Origin: JBGPYB01 sp041493035
GTDB lineage: Bacteria > Acidobacteriota > Vicinamibacteria > Fen-336
NCBI GenBank assembly: GCA_041493035.1
Contig: JBGPYB010000016.1
Span: forward strand, 1-44,598
Direction: 5' to 3'
Length of the DNA: 44,598 nt
A model generated the notes under the pieces. It made no database searches. It was given only the letters and a program-made list of their open reading frames with translations, and was not told the DNA's origin. The translations under genes and the position numbers were made by a program. Of this stretch, positions 16,857-25,566 are shown one piece after another; position 1 is the first letter of the stretch; every line of letters begins with the position of its first letter.

Positions 16857-19058
16857 ATGATGCGAGCGGGAGTGCGCCGCCACGTAGCTCATGCATGGGC
16901 GCTAGCCCTGTTCCTCGCCGCCGTCATGGTCCCCGTGGCTGCCCTGGGCGAACCCTGGGTGGAGGTGGTGAGCCCTCATCTCGTCGTCGTGTCGGACGCA
17001 GGAAAGGGAGAGGCGCAGCGGATCGCGGTGCACTTCGAGAGGATCCGAGCGGCCATCAAGGCTCTCTGGCCGTGGGCGCGAGTGGATGCTCCGGTACCGT
17101 TGAAGATCCTGGCCACGCGGGGCGAAGACGGCCTCAAGGTGCTCATCCCCGAGTTCTGGAAAGGCAAGAACCGGGCGCATCCCGCCGGGGTGTTCCAGCA
17201 AGGCTTTGCCCGGCCCTGGATCGCCTTGCGGGCCGACCTCGCGGAGCCTGGCCCAGGGAGCGACAGTCCCTACCATCTGATCCAGCACGAATACCTCCAC
17301 CTGGTGATCCACCTCAACTTCGAGCGTGTGCCCCTCTGGCTGGACGAAGGCATGGCGGAGCTGTTTGGTGGCACAGCCGTGCGAGGAAATGGCGTCGCCT
17401 TGGGCCGGCCGATCGCGGGACACCTACGCTTGCTCCGCGACCGGAAGCTGCTGCCGGTCGAATCACTCTTTCTCGTGAATCGTCGCTCGCCGGAGTACAC
17501 CGAGCAGAACCGAACCAACCTCTTCTACGCGGAGTCCTGGGCCCTCGTGCACTACCTCATGCTCGATCCCAAAGCCTCCCACGACGCGGGGTTCAAGGGC
17601 TTCATGGGCGAGGTGGTCGAGGGGATGGAGCCGATGGCTGCGCTCCGCGCCCAGGGTCTGAGCGCCGCCGAGGTGGACCAAGGCCTCGCAGGCTACGTTC
17701 GACGGCTTGCCTATTGGAAGGCCACGCTCCCCACTCCGATCGCCGATGCCGAGGGCTTCACCACCCGCGAGGTCTCGGCCGCGGAGTGGTCGGCCGATTG
17801 CGGCGCGTTCCTCGTCGACCACGGGCGTGTGGCAGACGGCCGGCGTCTGCTCGATCAGGCGGAGCGTCAGCAGCCCGACCTTGCGGTCGTCCAGGAAGGT
17901 CTCGGCGTTGCGCTCCTCCGGGACAAGCAACTGGAGGAGGCGCGCGACCGGCTGGAGCGCGCGTCACACCTTGACACCGTCCGCCCGACGGCCCACTTTC
18001 TCGCTGCATGGGCGACTCTCCAGATGGCCTCGACCGTGCAGACGAGGGCGGACGCGCGGGCGCACCTCGAAAGAGCCATTCAGCTCGCTCCCGAATACGA
18101 CCTGGCCCACGCTCTCCTGGCGGAGGCTCTCCTCGCTGACGGCGACGTCCCGCGCGCTGTCGAGCACGCTTCCCGGGCGGCGTCATTGGCCCCCGGCTCC
18201 GGCCCACACCGTCTCACTTTGGCGCGCGCGTTCATCGCAGCGGAGCACGTGAGCGATGGGGAGGCACAGGCCCGGAAGGCCGTCGATCTGGGATTGAACG
18301 ATTCCCAGAACAAGGCCGCCTGGGCGCTACTCGAGTCGTCGGAGGGTCAGAGCACGCGGGAGGGCGACGGGTCTTCGCAGGCCGGCGTGACTGCCGGCTC
18401 CTCGGGCACGCCCCGGCTCCATCCCGCGCCCGGCGCGACCGCCCCAACAGGGCGGATCGCCGCGTGGGGCGTCTTCGTTGACGAGGACGGCAAGTCAAGT
18501 ATCGAGGTGAGCGGCGGCCGCGTCGAGATATCGGTTCCCGCGGGCGCATACGACCTGGGCGCGGAGATCGGCAACGTCAGCGCGCCGCGGTTGCTGCGTC
18601 CGGTCGAGGGCGATTTCGTGGCTCAAGTCACCGTCTCGAGGGCGCCGCAGCCCGCTGAAATCCGCGGCTCCGCGAGGAGGGTGCCTTTCGATGGCGCCGG
18701 GCTGCTGCTATGGCTGGACGAGAGGAACTACGTCCGGCTCGAGTTTGCGGCCTCTGTTGCGGCGGGTGGGGCGACAACCCGCTATCCGCTCTTCCAGCAG
18801 CGCCGGAACGGCTTGGCGGTCGGCGGACTCGCAAAGGCTCACACGCACCTCGATGCCGCCCCGGCCACTCTGCGGCTCGAGCGCCACGACCGAAGCCTCC
18901 TCGGCTTTGTCCGGCAGGGCGAGGGCGAATGGACGTCGGTGGGTCGGTTCGAGGCGGATATGCCTTCGCAGATCTATCTCGGCGTGGCAGCCGTCAACAC
19001 CACGCGAGCGCCCTTCGTGGCGGCCTTCGAGGCCTTCACCGTTTCTCCAGCGCCTTGA
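16857..19058 (+). CDS. Secreted peptidase-MA-like metalloprotease with TPR and beta-sandwich domains
   Basis: 733 residues. A signal peptide (ALALFLAAVMVPVAALG) is followed by a gluzincin domain with zinc motif HEYLH (H144, E145, H148) and downstream WLDEGMAELFGG supplying the third ligand Glu. TPR-like repeats fill about residues 305-490 (DLAVVQEGLGVALLRDKQLE; ARAHLERAIQLAPEYDLAHA). The last ~170 residues look like a DUF1349/laminin-G-type beta-sandwich. It is probably periplasmic or surface-bound; the substrate is unknown. It runs opposite to the polysaccharide operon and is not part of it. A second ATG one codon in is equally possible as the start. Confidence 0.78.
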   Translation: MMRAGVRRHVAHAWALALFLAAVMVPVAALGEPWVEVVSPHLVVVSDAGKGEAQRIAVHFERIRAAIKALWPWARVDAPVPLKILATRGEDGLKVLIPEFWKGKNRAHPAGVFQQGFARPWIALRADLAEPGPGSDSPYHLIQHEYLHLVIHLNFERVPLWLDEGMAELFGGTAVRGNGVALGRPIAGHLRLLRDRKLLPVESLFLVNRRSPEYTEQNRTNLFYAESWALVHYLMLDPKASHDAGFKGFMGEVVEGMEPMAALRAQGLSAAEVDQGLAGYVRRLAYWKATLPTPIADAEGFTTREVSAAEWSADCGAFLVDHGRVADGRRLLDQAERQQPDLAVVQEGLGVALLRDKQLEEARDRLERASHLDTVRPTAHFLAAWATLQMASTVQTRADARAHLERAIQLAPEYDLAHALLAEALLADGDVPRAVEHASRAASLAPGSGPHRLTLARAFIAAEHVSDGEAQARKAVDLGLNDSQNKAAWALLESSEGQSTREGDGSSQAGVTAGSSGTPRLHPAPGATAPTGRIAAWGVFVDEDGKSSIEVSGGRVEISVPAGAYDLGAEIGNVSAPRLLRPVEGDFVAQVTVSRAPQPAEIRGSARRVPFDGAGLLLWLDERNYVRLEFAASVAAGGATTRYPLFQQRRNGLAVGGLAKAHTHLDAAPATLRLERHDRSLLGFVRQGEGEWTSVGRFEADMPSQIYLGVAAVNTTRAPFVAAFEAFTVSPAP

Positions 19059-19203
19059 TCCGATCCGTCTCCCGCCTGCGGGGGACCGCCCGTGCTCGAA
19101 CACGGCGTTCAGGTGATGGCTGGCCTGAAGCTCATGTTCTGAGCCAGTGTGTTATCTTCGATGTTCGGGGCGGGCGACGCAGCGCCCCCCCCAGCTCGAC
19201 AAC

Positions 19204-19295
19204 GGAGAGATGCGAGAGCCAGGCTGAATCGGCATGACTGGAAATCATGTGTAGGGGAAACTCTACCGAGGGTTCGAATCCCTCTCTCTCCGCCA
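19204..19295 (+). tRNA. tRNA-Ser (anticodon GGA)
   Basis: The acceptor arms GGAGAGA (19204-19210) and TCTCTCC (19285-19291) pair perfectly, with discriminator G and encoded CCA. The anticodon stem CATGA/TCATG flanks the loop CTGGAAA, giving anticodon GGA (19240-19242) for UCC/UCU. A long variable arm (GTAGGGGAAACTCTAC) and the T arm GGTTCGAATCC confirm a class II serine tRNA. Confidence 0.96.
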
Positions 19296-19381
19296 CTTTT
19301 CTCAGGGCCTAGCTCACCAGTCGTACGCCAGGGCGTGTCCCACTCGTAGCGATCAGCCGGCGGCGTACAATTCCCCTGCGA

Positions 19382-20701
19382 ATGCGGATCTGGACCCTCG
19401 CAGTGAGCATCCTCGCGGCGGCGCCGACAGGGCAGAAGCTCCCCTCCTGCGCCGATGCATGGAAGGAGATGACGCTTTCGTCGCTGACGGCTCAGGCCGC
19501 CCTCGGTGATCTCGAGTCCGCCTGCGCGCTCGGGGTTCGATACTCGGAAGAGGACGGAGCCTCCCGAGATTTCGTGAAGGCCCGCGAATGGCTCTTGAAA
19601 GCCGCCAATGCCGGAAACGCGGAAGCCCAACGACGTCTCGGCCGAATCTACGACTTCGTCGATCGTTCCGCCCACGACTCGGCTCAGGCCGTGGCTTGGT
19701 ACAAAAGGGCCGCCGAGCAGGGCGATCCGGTGGCCCTCAACAACCTCAGCGAGTACTACCGGAGTGGTGACGGCGTGCCGCGGGACCTCGCCAAGCGGAC
19801 TGCGCTGCTGAGGCAGGCGGCGGAGGTGGGCTACGCCCTAGCGCAGTTCAACCTCGGGCGCGCGTACTACGAGGGAGAGGGCGTCGAGCGGAACCTCCCG
19901 CTCGCGGCCGATTGGTACGAGAAGGCGGCGGCGCAAGGGTACGTCACGGCGCAGTTCAGTCTTGGGGTGACGTACTCTAGAGGTGAGGGGGTCCCCAAGG
20001 ACTGCGAGAGAGCCGCCTTTTGGTACAAGAAAGCGGCGGCCCAGCACAACGCCTCGGCTCTCTTCAACCTGGGGAACATGAACCACGATGGGGACTGCGT
20101 TCCGGAGGATTTCGAGGCCGCACGTCGATACTGGATTGACGCGGCGGAGGCCGGCCACGCGGGCGCGTGCAACAACCTGGGCAACATGTACTCGAAGGCC
20201 GAGGGTGTCACGCACGACGACACCGTGGCGGCCCGTTGGTATCTGAAAGGAGCCGAGAGAGGCGACGACATGGCTCAGGCCAACATCGGGTTCGGGTTCA
20301 TGAACGGCATCGGCGTGCCCATCGACTACGCGAAGGCCGTGAAGTTCTCGCGCCTTGCGGCCGAGGCTGGGAGGCCGGACGCCATGGTCAACCTGGGATG
20401 GATGTACTACTTCGGCCACGGCGTGCCGCAAGACGGCAAGCTCGCTCTCGAGTGGACACTGAAGGTGGCTGAGCGAGGCGAATCCAGCACCGGCCAGGCG
20501 CAGTTCAACCTCGGCGTCTACTATCGCGACGGCATCAACGGCATCGCAAAGGACTACTCCCTTGCTTACGTCTGGTTCACGAGGGCCGGCCGGTCCGGAA
20601 TGGCCAATGGCCAAAATCGCGCCGACGTCGTGGGGGGTTTGATGGATCCCCGAGAGTTGGCGCGCGTACGAAACTCGCTCGGCCTCGACGGCGCTCCTTG
20701 A
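19382..20701 (+). CDS. Exported Sel1-repeat (SLR) protein
   Basis: 439 residues with a short N-terminal signal-like segment (MRIWTLAVSILAAAPTG). From about residue 35 on, the protein is a tandem array of roughly ten Sel1-like 36-residue repeats, for example AQFNLGRAYYEGEGVERNLP, AQFSLGVTYSRGEGVPKDCE and ACNNLGNMYSKAEGVTHDDT. These alpha/alpha repeats form protein-binding solenoids used in signalling and envelope assembly; no catalytic domain is visible. It starts 86 bp after tRNA-Ser(GGA) and is followed 13 bp later by an unknown gene, probably in the same transcript. Confidence 0.9.
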   Translation: MRIWTLAVSILAAAPTGQKLPSCADAWKEMTLSSLTAQAALGDLESACALGVRYSEEDGASRDFVKAREWLLKAANAGNAEAQRRLGRIYDFVDRSAHDSAQAVAWYKRAAEQGDPVALNNLSEYYRSGDGVPRDLAKRTALLRQAAEVGYALAQFNLGRAYYEGEGVERNLPLAADWYEKAAAQGYVTAQFSLGVTYSRGEGVPKDCERAAFWYKKAAAQHNASALFNLGNMNHDGDCVPEDFEAARRYWIDAAEAGHAGACNNLGNMYSKAEGVTHDDTVAARWYLKGAERGDDMAQANIGFGFMNGIGVPIDYAKAVKFSRLAAEAGRPDAMVNLGWMYYFGHGVPQDGKLALEWTLKVAERGESSTGQAQFNLGVYYRDGINGIAKDYSLAYVWFTRAGRSGMANGQNRADVVGGLMDPRELARVRNSLGLDGAP

Positions 20702-20714
20702 GGAACTGCCGAGT

Positions 20715-21425
20715 ATGAACCCACCTCCCCGGTCCCCGCCACCGCCGGTCCTGATTGCCCGTGGGGCGTTGATCGCCCTTGTGGCGGCCCTTCTTGTGGG
20801 ACGGGAGTCCGGCCGACCTCAGCTGACGCAGCCCGCACAGCCCGGCGTGACGGTGACGATACCCCCAGCGGCGAACGTACCGCCGCCCGTGGGCGCGACG
20901 GAGCCACCGACTCTCGCCCGGTATGCCGCGCCCGCCGCTCCGTTCGAAGCATCGGCCGCCGCATCTCCCGTCGCGGCTCCTAGTGGCCCCACGGCGCCCT
21001 ACCCTTCTCCAGCACCGGCCTCGCACGACTCGTTGCGAGACGCTGTCGCGACCTACTTCCGCAACGTGGAGGCGGTCCAGAGCCAAGCCAAGTCCTGGAA
21101 TGATCCGGAGGCTCTGGCGCGGATTCTCCTGGAGCAAGGCGCACGCGGCGACGTGAGCGGCTTCGACGGCCTTGCCGCCGCAAACCGGAAAGTTCGCGAC
21201 GATCTTCGCGCCATAAGCGCCCCCGATCCCTGCCGGGAGCACTATCGACTGACGCTCGCCCTAGTCGAAGAGTCGGTCTCGATGCTCGAGGGCGTCAAGA
21301 GCCAGCTCCAGGGAAGGGATGAGGGCTCTCTTGCGTCGCTCGCCGGATCGGGGCGCGATCTGGAGCGAAAGGCGAAGGAAGTGGACGCTCAAGCGGCGGA
21401 GATCAAGCGGCGATTCGGGTTGTGA
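20715..21425 (+). CDS. Hypothetical membrane-anchored proline-rich protein
   Basis: 236 residues; I do not recognise the family. A proline-rich start is followed by one hydrophobic helix (LIARGALIALVAALLV, about residues 12-28), so it is probably a type II anchor or uncleaved signal. Residues 35-105 are Pro/Ala/Thr-rich and likely disordered. Residues 105-236 are charged and helical (DSLRDAVATYFRNVEAVQSQ; DLERKAKEVDAQAAEIKRRF) and may form a coiled coil. It sits 13 bp after the Sel1 gene and 66 bp before the Fae paralogue, which has its own ribosome site. Confidence 0.65.
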   Translation: MNPPPRSPPPPVLIARGALIALVAALLVGRESGRPQLTQPAQPGVTVTIPPAANVPPPVGATEPPTLARYAAPAAPFEASAAASPVAAPSGPTAPYPSPAPASHDSLRDAVATYFRNVEAVQSQAKSWNDPEALARILLEQGARGDVSGFDGLAAANRKVRDDLRAISAPDPCREHYRLTLALVEESVSMLEGVKSQLQGRDEGSLASLAGSGRDLERKAKEVDAQAAEIKRRFGL

Positions 21426-21491
21426 CAGGCCGTCGGCCATTGGGGTAGGATGACCGCGCCTTTCCAACGTGTGAGCAATCGAGGAGGGACC

Positions 21492-22046
21492 ATGGCGCGG
21501 CGCATCGGAATCCGGTTCGGCGAGGCGATGGCGGCGGGGACCGAGGACTGGCTCTGGACCGAGCCCGAGATCGCGATCGGCGAGCTGAACGGTCCCGTCG
21601 GCCAGGCGATGGCCAACCTCATGGGGCAGAGTGCCGGCTTCTCGAGGTTCTTCTGTCTCGTCGACGGCGACAAGCAAGTGAAGCCGGTGACCCTCATGGT
21701 CCCCAAGGTTCACCTGAAGAAGATGATTGACGTCCAGATCTTCGGCGGCCCGGTTCAGGCAGGCATCGCCGACGGTGTCCTCGATGCCGTCCAGTCCGGG
21801 CTCATCCCGAAGGGCAGCGCCGACCACCTCGGTATCGTCTGCCTCGTGTGGATCGATCCGCGCCTCTCGACGATGAAAGACCCGGATTTCAACGAACTGT
21901 ACAAGAACAACAGAACGGCGATGAAGTCCGCCATCGAGAAGGCCTTGAAGGGGAAGCCCACGGTCAAAGAGCTGCTCAAGGAAGACCGCACGAAGCCCCG
22001 TCACATGTACTACAATCGCGAAAAGGACCGCTGGCAGTTTTCGTAG
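21492..22046 (+). CDS. Fae-family paralogue lacking the catalytic histidine
   Basis: 184 residues from the ATG at 21492, chosen because a perfect GAGGAGG ribosome site lies at 21481-21487. Fae family features include GPVGQAM, KPVTLMVPKV, IFGGPVQAGIADGVLDAV, GLIPKGSAD and AIEKALKGKPTVKELL. An ungapped alignment on the shared IG-xxx-GP-x-GQA segment puts Glu24 where canonical Fae (also in this window) has its catalytic His20. Classical formaldehyde-activating chemistry is therefore doubtful. It may bind H4MPT or another aldehyde, act as a regulator or use different chemistry. It converges with the beta-RFAP synthase gene, 15 bp away. Confidence 0.85.
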   Translation: MARRIGIRFGEAMAAGTEDWLWTEPEIAIGELNGPVGQAMANLMGQSAGFSRFFCLVDGDKQVKPVTLMVPKVHLKKMIDVQIFGGPVQAGIADGVLDAVQSGLIPKGSADHLGIVCLVWIDPRLSTMKDPDFNELYKNNRTAMKSAIEKALKGKPTVKELLKEDRTKPRHMYYNREKDRWQFS

Positions 22047-22061
22047 TTCCCCTGGTGCGGT

Positions 22062-23021
22062 CTAGAGGCCCTCACTTCCCTCGCGCCATATCCGTGCGCC
22101 CGTGTTGTTGAAGGGCGTCAGGAAGATCTCGCCTCGTCCCTTCACGCGGTCGGCGGCCCGAGCAGCCTCGTCTTCGCTGCCGAACAAGCCGAAGGCAGCG
22201 GGGCCCCACGACGACTGGCCCGCCCCCGCCGCGCCGTAGGCGAGCAGCTCGTCCACGACTTCGCCCACGACTCTGTGGGCGAAGCGTGCTCCCTGGACGG
22301 GGCGGAAGGTCTCGCCGACGAGTCGCTGCACCTCTGTGATGCCGCGACCGAAAGCGGAGATGTCTTTCTCCACCAGGGCCGGAAGAACCAGCATCAGAAT
22401 CCGATGGGCGATCCGCTCCGCCAATTCGGCCGGTGGTGCAGGCAGTGTCCGAAAGGCTTCCTCCTCCGCGGCCCCTGACAGGCCGCGTGCGACGTCAGGG
22501 AGGACCAGCAGGCACCGCCACTCGGCCGGCATGTCCTGGCGCAGGAGCACCGGTGCCGGCTCGCTTCCGCCGATCCGTCGTCCACCCTCGACAATGAAGC
22601 CTCCTTGCTCGAAAGCCCACATGCCGATGGCCGAGCGCTCCCCACGCCGCGTGATCTCGGCGAGCGCCGCCGCTCCCGCCGGGCGGTCGAAGATCGTGGC
22701 CAGGGCCCGCGCCGTGGCAAGAGCCAGTTGCGTCCCCGAGCCCAGGCCCGCGTGGGCGGGGATCGCGCGGCGGAGTCGAAGTGTCGCGCCACCCGTGATC
22801 CCGTGGTGATCGAGGAAGCGGCGCGCGTAGAGAAGGAGCCGATCGCCTTCCGGGCCTTCGGCCACGAGTGTTGCGGCGGGGCGCGCTTCGAGAAGCAGCG
22901 ACGGCGCCGCCAGGGCGGCGCCCAAGCCGCCGAAGCGGCGGCCCAGATCTCCTCGCAGATCGATGAGGCCGAGGTGAAGACGCGCCGGCGCCTCGACGAA
23001 GACGGCCGCCGATTCGATCAC
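22062..23021 (-). CDS. mptG: Beta-ribofuranosylaminobenzene 5'-phosphate synthase
   Basis: 319 residues from a GTG at 23021 that overlaps the TGA of the DUF447 gene (GTGA). It belongs to the GHMP-kinase-like superfamily: APARLHLGLIDLRGDLGRRF at the N-terminus and the loop IPAHAGLGSGTQLALATARA near residues 85-105. This enzyme joins p-aminobenzoate to PRPP with release of CO2 and PPi, the first committed step of tetrahydromethanopterin synthesis. It is the last gene of a leftward operon whose pabAB genes would supply its pABA, which strongly supports the call. Confidence 0.92.
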   Translation of the reverse strand: MIESAAVFVEAPARLHLGLIDLRGDLGRRFGGLGAALAAPSLLLEARPAATLVAEGPEGDRLLLYARRFLDHHGITGGATLRLRRAIPAHAGLGSGTQLALATARALATIFDRPAGAAALAEITRRGERSAIGMWAFEQGGFIVEGGRRIGGSEPAPVLLRQDMPAEWRCLLVLPDVARGLSGAAEEEAFRTLPAPPAELAERIAHRILMLVLPALVEKDISAFGRGITEVQRLVGETFRPVQGARFAHRVVGEVVDELLAYGAAGAGQSSWGPAAFGLFGSEDEAARAADRVKGRGEIFLTPFNNTGARIWREGSEGL

Positions 23022-23590
23022 GCTAGCCCACCCCGGAGCGCCGCGGCCTCGGAGCGGACGAACTCGGTGAGCCGCGTCATAGCCTCGCGTTCGACGGGCC
23101 CCGCCGTCTTGTCGACGATGATTTGGAGCCGCCCATAGTCGTTCAGGATTTCCTCGATCGGAAGAATCCGTGTCCTGGTGGCGAGGATCGTCGCCTCGAT
23201 CACGGCGTTCCTCGCGCGGTTGTACCCGAGGAATTCCCTTCGTGTGCCGCGATGGACGACATCGCAGACCAACCGGGCCCGCGGTTCAGTGACGTTGGCC
23301 TCGCGGACGCGAAGTTCGCGCCAGGAGCAAGCCGCGTCGAGAACGATGCCGCGCACCACCATGGCGGGCTGCGACGGAACGCTCGGCGAGCCGAGGGCGG
23401 CGCCCACGTACAAGAGGACGTCGTCGACCAGATTCACGACGGCTTCCGGAACTTCCTGGAGGTTGCGAAACGTCGTGGTCTCTCTGTAGGGCTTCAGGAC
23501 AATCCGCTCCTCGCCCCACTCGACCCCCAGCGGCGCGACGTTCGGCCGCCCCGCGCCGTCCAGCGTCGTCACGAGCGTTTCGAGGATCAC
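23018..23590 (-). CDS. DUF447 family flavin-binding-like protein
   Basis: 190 residues from a GTG at 23590 that overlaps the pabA stop (GTGA). The longer open frame upstream lies inside pabA and is low-complexity. The sequence begins VILETLVTTLDGAGRPNVAP and contains PYRETTTFRNLQEV and AVVNLVDDVLLYVGAALG, resembling DUF447 (COG2457), a split-barrel family seen in archaea and in methylotroph H4MPT clusters. The fold suggests flavin or nucleotide binding. Its place between pabA and mptG implies a step in H4MPT synthesis or reduction, but the reaction is unknown. Confidence 0.8.
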   Translation of the reverse strand: MILETLVTTLDGAGRPNVAPLGVEWGEERIVLKPYRETTTFRNLQEVPEAVVNLVDDVLLYVGAALGSPSVPSQPAMVVRGIVLDAACSWRELRVREANVTEPRARLVCDVVHRGTRREFLGYNRARNAVIEATILATRTRILPIEEILNDYGRLQIIVDKTAGPVEREAMTRLTEFVRSEAAALRGGLA

Positions 23591-24168
23591 GCCGCCACCC
23601 CGAGGGGCAGAGCGAGGAAGTTGCGCAGAAGCGCGTGGCCGTGCTCCGTCAGCACCGATTCCGGATGGAACTGCACTCCCCAGACGGGCCAACGCCGATG
23701 GCGAAGCGCCATCACCTCGTCGTCGGGCGTCGTGGCCACGACCTCGAGCGACTCGGGGAGGCCTTCGCGCGACACGACCAGCGAGTGATAGCGCGTGGCC
23801 TGGAAAGGGCTCGGCAGCCCCGCGAAGATCCCCTGGCCCGAGTGGTGGATGGGAGAGGTCTTGCCGTGGCGGGGCCGATCCGAGCGGACCACCCGTCCCC
23901 CCAGGGCCGCGGCCACGCACTGGTGTCCCAGGCAGACTCCCAGCACCGGAATCCGCGAACCGAGCTCCCGGACGATCGCGTTCGAAATCCCCGCCTCCCG
24001 CGGCGTGCAGGGGCCAGGAGACACGAGGATGTGGCTCGGCGCCATGGCCACGATCTCGTCCAGAGAAATGGCGTCGCTTCGGCGCACCTCGGTGGGTTGC
24101 CCCAGCTCGCGCGCGTAGCGGGCCAGGTTGTGAACGAACGAGTCGTAGTTATCGACGAGCAGGATCAT
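23587..24168 (-). CDS. pabA: Aminodeoxychorismate/anthranilate synthase glutamine amidotransferase
   Basis: 193 residues. A class I glutamine amidotransferase with triad Cys79 (GVCLGHQC), His168 and Glu170 (VQFHPES) and the family start ILLVDNYDSFVHNLARY. It supplies ammonia to the synthase component encoded immediately upstream (genes overlap by 20 bp). The context (beta-RFAP synthase, dihydropteroate-synthase-like protein) indicates pABA for H4MPT rather than tryptophan, although TrpG-type dual use cannot be excluded from sequence. Confidence 0.92.
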   Translation of the reverse strand: MILLVDNYDSFVHNLARYARELGQPTEVRRSDAISLDEIVAMAPSHILVSPGPCTPREAGISNAIVRELGSRIPVLGVCLGHQCVAAALGGRVVRSDRPRHGKTSPIHHSGQGIFAGLPSPFQATRYHSLVVSREGLPESLEVVATTPDDEVMALRHRRWPVWGVQFHPESVLTEHGHALLRNFLALPLGVAA

Positions 24169-25558
24169 GGTCGAGCGCCGCTACCATACCCCGTGCCTTG
24201 TCCAGGGTCTCCTCGTATTCTCGTTCGGGTTCCGAGTCGGAGACGATGCCACCCCCGGCCTGAAAATACGCTCGTCCTTCCTTCACCACGAAAGTTCGGA
24301 TCGCGATGTTCGTGTCCATGGCGCCCCCGAAAGAGAGGAAGCCGAGAGATCCCGTGTAGACGCCGCGACGGGTCGGCTCCAGCTCGGCGATGATCTCCAT
24401 CGCGCGCACCTTCGGCGCGCCCGTGATCGACCCGCCGGGCCACGTGGCTCTCAAGAGGTCGACCGCGCCCGTGCCGGGGCGGAGTTGGCCGACCACCGTC
24501 GAGACGAGATGGTGGACCGTGGCATACCGCTCGATCCGGCAGAGCTCGGGAACCTCCACCGTGTGGTCCCGGCACACTTTCGACAGATCGTTCCGCAGCA
24601 GGTCCACGATCATCACGTTCTCGGCGCGGTCCTTTTCGCTCTCGGCGAGGGCTGTGCCGATGGCCGAGTCGTGGCGGGGGGTCCAGCCGCGAGGCGACGT
24701 ACCCTTGATGGGCCGCGTCTCCACGCGATCCCCGGAGAGGAGCAGGAAGCGTTCGGGAGAGGCGCTGACGACGACGGTCTCTCCAATGTCGAAGTAGCCG
24801 GCGAAGGGGGCGGGGTTGCGTTCGCGGAGCCGCACGTAGAGATCGAAGGCCGGACCGGGCAGCGTCGCCTCGAACCGCTGGGAGAGGTTCACCTGGAAGA
24901 TGTCTCCCGCCCGGATGTACTCGCGCACGCGTTCGACTCCCCGAAGATAGTCCTCCCGCGAGAATGTAGAGGTGACGCCGGGCCAACCGGCGACCGCGTG
25001 GGTTTTGAGTGCGGTCGCCCGTGCTCCCCCCGGCGATTGGCAACGGCGCTCGACCGGAGGTCCCGCCAGGCGGCGGCGAACCGCGGCGGCTCGTTCCTCG
25101 GCCCGAGCCGCGCGACGGGATCCCTCCTCGGGAAGACCCGTTGAGAACAGCCACGTCCGTCTTAGGGTGTGGTCCCAGGCCAGCGTCCAGTCGTAGAGAC
25201 CGAGGCAGAGATCCGGAAGGTCCAAGTCGTCGAAGGGCGGCGAGGGGAGACGCTCGAGGTGATGGCATAGGTCGTAGGAGAGATAGCCCGCGGCGCCGCC
25301 CTGGAAGGGAGGCAACCCGGGCTGTGCCGCCATGTGAAGGTGCCGAAGGGTGTTTTCCAGCAGGGCGAAGGGATCCTCGGTCGCGCCTTTGGACCGGAGG
25401 ACACGCCACGGGTCCGCTGTCAGGTAGGAGTAGCGTCCCAATCGCTCCGATGGGATGGCGCTCTCGAGTAGCAGCGGATAGGGGAGGTCCAGGAAACGGG
25501 CGCAGGCTTCCGCGGGTGATGGTGGGTCGGTGATCTCGGCGACCAGCATCTCGGCCAC
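24149..25558 (-). CDS. pabB: Aminodeoxychorismate synthase component I
   Basis: 469 residues, start taken as a GTG at 25558 (an ATG three codons in is possible). A chorismate-binding domain fills the C-terminal two thirds: GDIFQVNLSQRFEATLPG, VSASPERFLLLSGDRVETRP, IKGTSPRG, AENVMIVDLLRNDLSKVC, GSITGAPKVRAMEII and FQAGGGIVSDSEPEREYEET. The PIKGT lysine is the residue associated with PabB-type chemistry, rather than the Ala seen in anthranilate synthases. It converts chorismate plus ammonia to 4-amino-4-deoxychorismate. The lyase PabC needed to release pABA is not in this window. Confidence 0.93.
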   Translation of the reverse strand: MAEMLVAEITDPPSPAEACARFLDLPYPLLLESAIPSERLGRYSYLTADPWRVLRSKGATEDPFALLENTLRHLHMAAQPGLPPFQGGAAGYLSYDLCHHLERLPSPPFDDLDLPDLCLGLYDWTLAWDHTLRRTWLFSTGLPEEGSRRAARAEERAAAVRRRLAGPPVERRCQSPGGARATALKTHAVAGWPGVTSTFSREDYLRGVERVREYIRAGDIFQVNLSQRFEATLPGPAFDLYVRLRERNPAPFAGYFDIGETVVVSASPERFLLLSGDRVETRPIKGTSPRGWTPRHDSAIGTALAESEKDRAENVMIVDLLRNDLSKVCRDHTVEVPELCRIERYATVHHLVSTVVGQLRPGTGAVDLLRATWPGGSITGAPKVRAMEIIAELEPTRRGVYTGSLGFLSFGGAMDTNIAIRTFVVKEGRAYFQAGGGIVSDSEPEREYEETLDKARGMVAALDHDPARR

Positions 25559-25566
25559 GGGAAGAG

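Noticed and set aside
19109..19675. Minus-strand frame containing a GERGIRTLGRVSPTHDFQSC-type stretch
   Set aside because: This is the well-known spurious translation of the reverse complement of a tRNA-Ser gene (here 19204-19295), not a protein.
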